This document shows, one piece after another, positions 1-5,572 of a stretch of 19,042 bases of DNA. The notes under the pieces were generated by a model, which had not been told where the DNA came from, ran no database searches, and saw nothing but the letters and a program-made list of their open reading frames with translations. The translations under genes and the position numbers were made by a program. Each line of letters starts with the position of its first letter. The stretch's first letter is position 1. Source of the stretch: Anaerolineae bacterium (GTDB lineage Bacteria > Chloroflexota > Anaerolineae > JAAYZQ01); NCBI GenBank assembly GCA_016926595.1, contig JAFGOG010000527.1:1-19042 (forward strand), read 5' to 3'.

Positions 1-15
1 CGTCGAAAATGGGGG

Positions 16-44
16 TTGACAAACGGGCGAAAATGCGATATACT
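16..44 (+). promoter_or_regulatory. Sigma70-type promoter of the leader/SWIM transcript
   Basis: A consensus -35 (TTGACA, 16-21) and a -10 (TATACT, 39-44) are separated by exactly 17 bp. Transcription would begin near 51. It would run first through a purine-rich leader and a terminator-like hairpin (117-156), then into the SWIM gene at 218. I see no other promoter between 157 and 217, so this one probably drives both. Confidence 0.75.
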
Positions 45-50
45 AGGGTT

Positions 51-156
51 GTGGAGTAGGAGTAGGATTGAGGATTTGTCTGGGATATGGATAGACGATT
101 TGGACACGGATGGCAGGAGCCAGGGCGGTACTATGCCCTGGCTCTGTTCGTTTTTT
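51..156 (+). ncRNA. Candidate small RNA or attenuated leader, GGA-rich
   Basis: The interval from the predicted start site to the T-run of an intrinsic terminator is about 106 nt and holds no convincing reading frame. Its 5' two thirds are purine-rich and predicted to be weakly structured. They carry nine GGA triplets, beginning at 53, 59, 65, 72, 83, 89, 102, 108 and 116. A short promoter-GGA array-terminator unit is the layout of CsrA/RsmA-titrating RNAs such as RsmY/RsmZ. Whether this organism has a CsrA protein cannot be told from the window. It may equally be a leader that controls read-through into the SWIM gene. Evidence is architectural only. Confidence 0.4.
117..156 (+). terminator. 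Intrinsic terminator or attenuator upstream of the SWIM gene
   Basis: A perfect 10-bp stem pairs GAGCCAGGGC (117-126) with GCCCTGGCTC (135-144) around an 8-nt loop. A TGTTCG spacer and six Ts (151-156) follow. It sits between the promoter at 16-44 and the SWIM start codon, so it would either end a separate small RNA or attenuate the SWIM gene. Confidence 0.65.
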
Positions 157-170
157 AAGCACTTCTACCG

Positions 171-191
171 GCCCTGACCTTCGGGCAGGGC
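171..191 (+). promoter_or_regulatory. UUCG-capped hairpin ahead of the SWIM ribosome site
   Basis: GCCCTG (171-176) pairs with CAGGGC (186-191). A bulged A and two inner C-G pairs close a TTCG tetraloop (180-183), an exceptionally stable loop in RNA. It has no T-run, so it is not a terminator. It ends 14 nt before the AAGGAGG Shine-Dalgarno (206-212). Its arms are also complementary to the arms of the upstream hairpin, allowing alternative folds. Confidence 0.5.
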
Positions 192-217
192 GATAAAAAT
201 CCCTTAAGGAGGCGGAT

Positions 218-487
218 ATGGATTCAGCGATGATTGGCAAGATTCAGAAGGCCAGACTCTATGCCGAAGAACCGGAACGGGTCCATTTCGAGCAGTTCCG
301 AGCCACCTTCCGGGGCACCAACGGCGACCACATCGTCACATTTAACCGGGGGGACTGGCATTGCACCTGTCACTTTTTCGCCGGTCGGGGAGTTTGCAGC
401 CACACAATGGCCTTGGAGCGCCTGCTCGGGGTGATGGTACCGGTGCAGGTCACCGCGCCGGCCGAGCCGGTCCAGGCCATGGTCTAG
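218..487 (+). CDS. Small SWIM zinc-finger domain protein
   Basis: This 89-residue protein is little more than one SWIM-type zinc finger. The metal ligands follow CxC-x8-CxH at C49, C51, C60 and H62, preceded by a short beta-rich stretch (about 29-48) ending in the tryptophan W47 typical of the fold. SWIM fingers bind DNA or mediate protein contacts and usually sit inside larger proteins such as SWI2/SNF2 ATPases, MULE transposases or MEKK1-like proteins. No catalytic domain is attached here. The start is ATG 218, supported by a near-perfect AAGGAGG (206-212) at 5-nt spacing. The gene lies alone behind a promoter and hairpin-rich leader and converges with mtaB. A DNA-binding or adaptor role is likely, but the target is unknown. 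Confidence 0.8.
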   Translation: MDSAMIGKIQKARLYAEEPERVHFEQFRATFRGTNGDHIVTFNRGDWHCTCHFFAGRGVCSHTMALERLLGVMVPVQVTAPAEPVQAMV

Positions 488-511
488 AGCCGCCGGGAGT
501 CCAGCCACACG

Positions 512-544
512 GCGGGGGATGGCCAGGTCCATCCCCCGCTTTTT
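512..544 (+). terminator. Intrinsic terminator of the SWIM gene
   Basis: An 11-bp perfect stem, GCGGGGGATGG (512-522) with CCATCCCCCGC (529-539), has a 6-nt loop and a T-run at 540-544. The T-run overlaps the stop codon of the convergent mtaB gene (543-545). There is no T-run on the other side, so it works for the plus strand. Confidence 0.85.
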
Positions 545-1814
545 ATGTCTCCACGCTGCCCTGTAACGCCCTCCCCTCCAGCGCCACCAACCGGGCAGGG
601 GTGATCCGGTTGGCCAGGTCTGCCGGGCAGGCAGCCTGTACCCTCAGGTAGTTGCCGGTCAGCCCGTTCCACAGCGGGCCGTCCTCGCCAGGCCGGCTCG
701 TTTCCCACAGCACGGACATGGTCCGCCCTACAAAGCGCTGGCAAAATGCCCGCTCGCCAGCCGCGGCGACGGCGCGCATCGCCTGGGCCCGCTCGGCCTT
801 GGCCCGGGGCAGAATCTGACCCGGCAGGCCGGCCGCAACGGTGCCCGGCCGGGCCGAATAGGGAAAGACGTGAGCCCGGGCAAAGCCGAGCGCCTCGACT
901 AAGGCCAGGCTCTCGGCAAACTCGGCGCCGGTCTCGCCCGGAAAGCCGACGATGAGGTCGGTGGTCACTGCCAGGTCGGGGATGGCGGCCCGCGCGGCCG
1001 CGATCAGCGCCGCAAACTGGGCGGCCGTGTACCGCCGGCCCATGCGGCGCAGGACGGCGTCGCTGCCGCTCTGCAGCGGCAGGTGCAGGTGCGGGCACAG
1101 GCGCGGGTCGGCCCACGACCGCAAGGCCCACTCCGGCAGGTCCCACGGCTCGATGGAGGACAAGCGCAGCCGGGCGATGTCGGTCTCGGATAGGAGGCGC
1201 GCTACCAGGCCCCACAGGTCCGGGGCCGCGCTCCCGTCATCAGCCGCCGGCAAATCCCGCCCATAAGCGCCGATGTGAACGCCGGTCAGCACCACTTCCT
1301 GGCAGCCGACCTCCACGCGGGCTTGCACGTCGGCCAGGATCTCCGCAAGCGTCCGGCTGCGCTGCGGTCCCCGGGCCAGCCGGATGACGCAGTAGGTGCA
1401 GGCGTTGTCGCAGCCGTCCTGGATATTGACAAAAGCACGGGTGCGGGAATGGGGGATGGGTCGATCCACTCCATCCCCCTCAGCGCGGCCCAGCAGGTCG
1501 GCCAGTCGCTCTTTCTGCCGGTTGCCGACAACCAGCTCGACGCCGGGCAGGCTGCTCAGCTCGGCAGGGAAAAGGTCGGCGTAGCAGCCGGCGGCCACCA
1601 GGCGGGCAGACGGGTTATCGCGGTGCAGGCGGCCGAGCGCCTGGCGTGACTTTTGGGCCGCCACGTGGGTCACGGCGCAGGTGTTGAGGATGCACAGGTC
1701 CGCATCGCCCGCCGAGGCGACGATCTGGTGCCCATTCCGCGCCAGCCGCGCGGCCAGGTCATCCATCTCGCTTTGGTTGAGTTTGCAGCCCAGGCTGCTA
1801 ACGTGGATGCGCAT
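543..1814 (-). CDS. mtaB: tRNA (t6A37) methylthiotransferase MtaB
   Basis: This radical-SAM enzyme converts N6-threonylcarbamoyl-A37 to its 2-methylthio form in ANN-decoding tRNAs. Numbering from the chosen ATG, the N-terminal methylthiotransferase domain holds the auxiliary-cluster cysteines C10 (in SLGCKLNQ), C46 (LNTC) and C77 (AAGC). The radical-SAM CxxxCxxC is at C135, C139 and C142 (GCDNACTYC), and a TRAM-like RNA-binding tail follows. SLGCKLNQ favours MtaB over MiaB or RimO. Length (423 aa) fits the family. I chose ATG at 1814 because GAGGAG lies just 3 nt upstream. An in-frame ATG at 1832 would add six residues but has no ribosome site. The gene stands alone, divergent from the 1924 unit. 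I saw no clear promoter for it in 1815-1923. Confidence 0.93.
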   Translation of the reverse strand: MRIHVSSLGCKLNQSEMDDLAARLARNGHQIVASAGDADLCILNTCAVTHVAAQKSRQALGRLHRDNPSARLVAAGCYADLFPAELSSLPGVELVVGNRQKERLADLLGRAEGDGVDRPIPHSRTRAFVNIQDGCDNACTYCVIRLARGPQRSRTLAEILADVQARVEVGCQEVVLTGVHIGAYGRDLPAADDGSAAPDLWGLVARLLSETDIARLRLSSIEPWDLPEWALRSWADPRLCPHLHLPLQSGSDAVLRRMGRRYTAAQFAALIAAARAAIPDLAVTTDLIVGFPGETGAEFAESLALVEALGFARAHVFPYSARPGTVAAGLPGQILPRAKAERAQAMRAVAAAGERAFCQRFVGRTMSVLWETSRPGEDGPLWNGLTGNYLRVQAACPADLANRITPARLVALEGRALQGSVET

Positions 1815-1884
1815 AGGCTCCTCGCGGCGCATTGTATCACATTGGGCAGTGGATGTAAAGGAATTAGCTTCCGAACTGATAAGA

Positions 1885-1893
1885 TGCTATAAT
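1885..1893 (+). promoter_or_regulatory. Extended -10 promoter of the glycosylation unit
   Basis: A perfect TATAAT (1888-1893) is preceded by the TGn extension (TGC, 1885-1887). The -35 at about 1865-1870 (TAGCTT) is poor, as is usual for extended -10 promoters. The start site would be near 1900, about 24 nt before ATG 1924. Confidence 0.65.
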
Positions 1894-1923
1894 GAGCACC
1901 CACCGAGGGCTGGGATATAGGCT

Positions 1924-2760
1924 ATGACAGAACCGACCTGGCAGCGTTACCTGACCGACTATAACGAAGGGCTGGGCCTGGTGTACGAACGGTTCGTGCT
2001 CAACGACTTTATGGCGGCTCTGCGGGGCGAGTATGGCCTGCAAACTGTGCTCGAGGCGCCGCTGTTTGGCATGGCCGGCGTATCGGGCATCAACAGTGTG
2101 GCCCTGGCCCAGGCCGGCGCCCAGGTGACCGTAGTGGACGACCACAGCGAGCGCCTGGCGGCCGTGGAGCGGATCTGGGGGGAGCTTGGCCTGCCGGCCC
2201 GGTTTGTCTGTCACGGGGGGTGGGACAGCCTGCCCTTCCCGGACGGCGCCTTTGACCTGGCCTGGAACTGGGCAGCGCTGTGGTACCTGCCCGACCCGGC
2301 AGCGCTGCTGCGCGAGCTGGTCCGCGTCTCGCGGCAGGTGATATTTGTGGCCATGCCCAACCGGGCGCAGGTTGGCTATCTGCTGCGCAAGTACCTGCTG
2401 GAGCGTGATTTTGTCAACCACGTGGACGAGCGGTGGGCCGACATCGGCCGCGTCCGCCGGGTGTTGGAAGGCGCCGGGGCACGCATCGTCCGGCAGGGTG
2501 TGCTGGACGTGCCGCCCTGGCCCGACACGGTCATGCCGGCCGCCGAGGTGCTAAAGCGGCTGGGCCTGCACTCGAAAAAGCTGACCGGCCAGTTCAGCGG
2601 CGACGCCTGGCAGTGGAGCACCATGGCCTACTACCTGGGCCAGCAGCCTGACCTGTACGAGCGGGTGATGCGCTACGCCTGGCTGGATCGGGCGCCGCTG
2701 CCGTGGCGCCTCAAGGCGATCTGGGCGCACCACCGCTACGTGGTTGGGATCAAAACGTGA
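1924..2760 (+). CDS. Class I SAM-dependent methyltransferase-like protein
   Basis: This 278-residue protein looks like a Methyltransf_11-type class I fold. It has a central Rossmann stretch at about 41-72, an acidic strand end (VVDD, 70-73) where SAM ribose would be held, and a downstream FDLAWNW segment typical of motif IV in this family. Motif I is atypical: VLEAPLFGMAGVSG (42-55) lacks the usual D-x-G-x-G-x-G. It may therefore bind SAM differently, or have become a non-catalytic relative. The C-terminal third (about 150-278) matches nothing I recognise. The gene is first in a three-gene unit, 13 bp before the GT-C-like gene. The ribosome site is weak. A role in modifying a sugar, lipid carrier or acceptor used by the next two genes is inferred from position only. 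Confidence 0.7.
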   Translation: MTEPTWQRYLTDYNEGLGLVYERFVLNDFMAALRGEYGLQTVLEAPLFGMAGVSGINSVALAQAGAQVTVVDDHSERLAAVERIWGELGLPARFVCHGGWDSLPFPDGAFDLAWNWAALWYLPDPAALLRELVRVSRQVIFVAMPNRAQVGYLLRKYLLERDFVNHVDERWADIGRVRRVLEGAGARIVRQGVLDVPPWPDTVMPAAEVLKRLGLHSKKLTGQFSGDAWQWSTMAYYLGQQPDLYERVMRYAWLDRAPLPWRLKAIWAHHRYVVGIKT

Positions 2761-2773
2761 AGCTTGGAGCATC

Positions 2774-5572
2774 ATGTCACATACCTGGAAACGCAGTCGA
2801 ATATACCTGGTAGTTCTGCTCATTTATGTCATCCTGGCGGTCGTGCTGACCTGGCCGCTGGCGACGCACCTGCTCACCCACATACCGGGCAGCTATAACT
2901 GGGCGTTCGACGAATATACTTTTGTGTGGAACAGTTGGTGGTTCCGCTACTCCCTTCTGAACCTGGGGGAGAGCCCCCTCCACTCGAACTATATCTTTTA
3001 CCCCATCACCGTCGACCTGATCCTGTTCACCTATAACTTTTTCAACGTCGTGCTCTCTTTTCCTCTGCAACCGTTCCTGCCGCTGACGACCATCAGCAAT
3101 CTGACCTTCCTGTTCTCCATCGTCATGAGCGGGTTCAGCGCCTTCCTGCTGGCGGAATATCTGCTGCGGACCACGGAGCACAGCCGGCGCGTGCCAAGGG
3201 TCATGCCCTATGCCGCCTTCTTTGCCGGCCTCATCTATGGCTTTTCCTCCTACCGCATGGTCTATGCCGCCATCGGCCACCATGACATCTGGAGCACGGC
3301 CTGGATCCCGCTCTACACCCTGTACCTGCTCAGGACGATCCGCGAGCCCGGCTGGCGCAACGCGCTCCTGGCCGGCCTGTTTTTCGCCCTGGCCATGTAT
3401 TGCGAGATGATCTTTGGCGTGCTGCTGGCCATGATGACGATCGTCATCCTGCTGTTCGTGGTCAGCCGGCGGGGCAGAGAGGAAGCGGCCGGCGGGCTGG
3501 TCAGCCTGTTCAAGCGGCTGGCGCTGGCGGGCAGCCTGGCCACCCTGCTCTACTCGCCGATGCTGGCGCCGATCCTGCGCGAGATGTCTTTGGGCTATGC
3601 GCTGGAGGGGTGGGGCAGCGCCCAGCAGTTGTCGGTCGACTTGATGGGCTTTGTCTCGCCGACTGGGCTGAATATCCTCGGCCCCGATTGGACCGCCGAC
3701 TTGAACCAGACGCTGCAGGGAACAGCCCGTTTTTCGGACATTAACACCGTCTTTCTCGGTTGGGCAACCCTGGCGCTGGCCGCCGTCGGCGCGGTGCGCT
3801 ACCGGCAGCGGGTTGCAGTCTGGATCACCTGCGCCGTGGTGTTTATGCTGTTTGCCCTGGGGCCGGTACTTCAGATCTTTAAGCGCTCTACCTTTGACCT
3901 GGACGGGCTGCTGGTCAACGTGCCCCTGCCCTTTATCGTGCTGCACTATATCCCGGTGATCATGGCCAACCGCGTCCCTAACCGCTTTAGCGCCGTCCTG
4001 ATGCTGGCCCTGGCCATCCTGGTCGCCTTTGCCGCGTATTGGATCCTGAGCTGGGCGGCCACGCGGAGACGGGCGACCACACAGGGTCGCCCCTACGGAG
4101 TGATTGTCTGCTGCGTGTTGATCGCCGCTCCGCTGCTGTTCGAGCACTGGTCGGTCCCGCTGCCCCTGACCGACAGCCGCATCCCGGCGGTTTACGACCA
4201 GGTAGCCGCCGATCCGGATGACTTGACGATCCTGCAACTGCCGCTCGGGTGGCGCAACAGCTTTGGCCAGTTGGGGGCAGAGGATACACGGAACCAATAC
4301 CACCAGGTCTACCATCAGAAGCGGCTGCTGGCAGGCAATACCTCGCGCAATACGCCGTTCAAGTTTGACTATTACGAACAGGCGCCGATCGTCAGCTCGA
4401 TCATCGCCCTGGAGAGTTACGGCCAGGTGGACGCCGATCGCCGCGCCGCCGACCGGGCCTCTGCCGACGAGTTCCTGTGGTACTATAACATCCGGTACGT
4501 CATTGTCTCGCCCCCGGTGCCGGACCGCCCGCCCTACACTGACACCTATACCGCCACCCTGGCCTACGTCGAGGAAGTGCTGCCGATGAGCAAGATCTAT
4601 GACCAGGACGGCTGGCGCCTCTACCGGGTGAACCGCGATCCCGACGCGGCGCGGGCCGCCGTGGAGGTAGATTTCGGCTCGCAGGCGCCGCTCAGGCGCA
4701 TGGCGTTGGGTGAAGGCTGGGCGGCAGACGAGCTGATCCAAGGCGCCACCGCCAACTGGGCTGTAGAACAGGAGGCGCGGGTTCTGCTGCCATCCGCGGT
4801 TGATACGAGCTACCGGCTGACCGTGCGGGCCCTGCCCTTTGACTATCCGGGCGCCGAGGCGCAGACGATGGCCCTGGTGGTGAACGGCCACCGCCTGGAG
4901 CGGATCACCCTGGCGGCGGGATGGGGTGCGTATAGTTGGGAGGCGCCCGCCCAACTGCTTGAGCAGCCGATCAACGACCTGCGCTTCGAGCTGGACCACC
5001 TGGCCGCGCCAGCGGACGTGCTGCCGGGCAACGGCGCCATCGGCGCGACCGGCGTGGAGGCCCCGGTCGCCATCGAGGTGAACAGCGATGCCCCGGCCGA
5101 CCTGGCCTACATCACCGCCGGCGAAGGGGACCTGGCGAAAGATGGATCGGTCCATCGCGCCGGCTATAACGTGGCCGTGATCGATCAGAAGAGCGGCCGG
5201 CTGGTGGACCAGCAGGGGTTCGATACCACGCCGGCTGGGGAGCCGGGCCAGGCTGCAGCCCTGGCCGATTTCATCGCCAGCATACCTGCCGGCCGGATCG
5301 TGGTCGTCGCCATGCAGGGCGACGGCGCGGCCGGCCTGACCGACGCCGCCGTGGCGGCATTCCGTACTATCGGCGGGCAGGCGGACCCGCGGGGGACGAC
5401 CGGTGGGTCGCATATCATCGTCGGGGTCAAAGGCGCCGCGCCGGGCACCGCGCTCGAGGCGGCGGGCCTTGGCAGCCAATGGCTGCGCGTCGCCCCCGAC
5501 CGGCGCACCCTGGGCGTGGCCGTAGACACCCTCCTGTGGGAGCAGATCGGGGTCTCGGAAACCAAGCCATGA
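2774..5572 (+). CDS. GT-C-like multi-pass membrane protein with C-terminal ILEI/FAM3 domain
   Basis: This is a 932-residue membrane protein. About eleven or more hydrophobic segments span residues 10-460. The first extracytoplasmic loop carries a D46-E47 pair, the position where GT-C glycosyltransferases place the acidic residue that binds a polyprenyl-phosphate sugar. A long soluble part follows, mixed alpha/beta at about 470-640 and beta-rich at about 650-780. Residues 790-897 match the ILEI (interleukin-like EMT inducer, FAM3/PANDER) domain: DGSVHRAGYNVAVID, then GFDT, then IVVVAMQGDGAAGLT, ending in GVKGAAPGTALE. In human POMGNT1 a related domain binds sugars. ATG 2774 is chosen, with GGAG at 2766-2769. 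A TTG at 2744 would overlap the previous gene. The stop overlaps the next start (ATGA), implying coupled translation. Transferase activity is inferred and substrates are unknown. Confidence 0.82.
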   Translation: MSHTWKRSRIYLVVLLIYVILAVVLTWPLATHLLTHIPGSYNWAFDEYTFVWNSWWFRYSLLNLGESPLHSNYIFYPITVDLILFTYNFFNVVLSFPLQPFLPLTTISNLTFLFSIVMSGFSAFLLAEYLLRTTEHSRRVPRVMPYAAFFAGLIYGFSSYRMVYAAIGHHDIWSTAWIPLYTLYLLRTIREPGWRNALLAGLFFALAMYCEMIFGVLLAMMTIVILLFVVSRRGREEAAGGLVSLFKRLALAGSLATLLYSPMLAPILREMSLGYALEGWGSAQQLSVDLMGFVSPTGLNILGPDWTADLNQTLQGTARFSDINTVFLGWATLALAAVGAVRYRQRVAVWITCAVVFMLFALGPVLQIFKRSTFDLDGLLVNVPLPFIVLHYIPVIMANRVPNRFSAVLMLALAILVAFAAYWILSWAATRRRATTQGRPYGVIVCCVLIAAPLLFEHWSVPLPLTDSRIPAVYDQVAADPDDLTILQLPLGWRNSFGQLGAEDTRNQYHQVYHQKRLLAGNTSRNTPFKFDYYEQAPIVSSIIALESYGQVDADRRAADRASADEFLWYYNIRYVIVSPPVPDRPPYTDTYTATLAYVEEVLPMSKIYDQDGWRLYRVNRDPDAARAAVEVDFGSQAPLRRMALGEGWAADELIQGATANWAVEQEARVLLPSAVDTSYRLTVRALPFDYPGAEAQTMALVVNGHRLERITLAAGWGAYSWEAPAQLLEQPINDLRFELDHLAAPADVLPGNGAIGATGVEAPVAIEVNSDAPADLAYITAGEGDLAKDGSVHRAGYNVAVIDQKSGRLVDQQGFDTTPAGEPGQAAALADFIASIPAGRIVVVAMQGDGAAGLTDAAVAAFRTIGGQADPRGTTGGSHIIVGVKGAAPGTALEAAGLGSQWLRVAPDRRTLGVAVDTLLWEQIGVSETKP

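Noticed and set aside
484..1215. Minus-strand open frame of 243 codons within mtaB.
   Set aside because: The composition is Arg/Pro/Gly/Ala-rich and matches no family. The mtaB frame holds all expected cysteine motifs across the same bases.
5479..5568. In-frame upstream extension of the DUF2723 gene.
   Set aside because: The extension is Arg/Pro-rich and overlaps the previous gene deeply. ATG 5569 gives the ATGA overlap and the usual short N terminus before the first helix.
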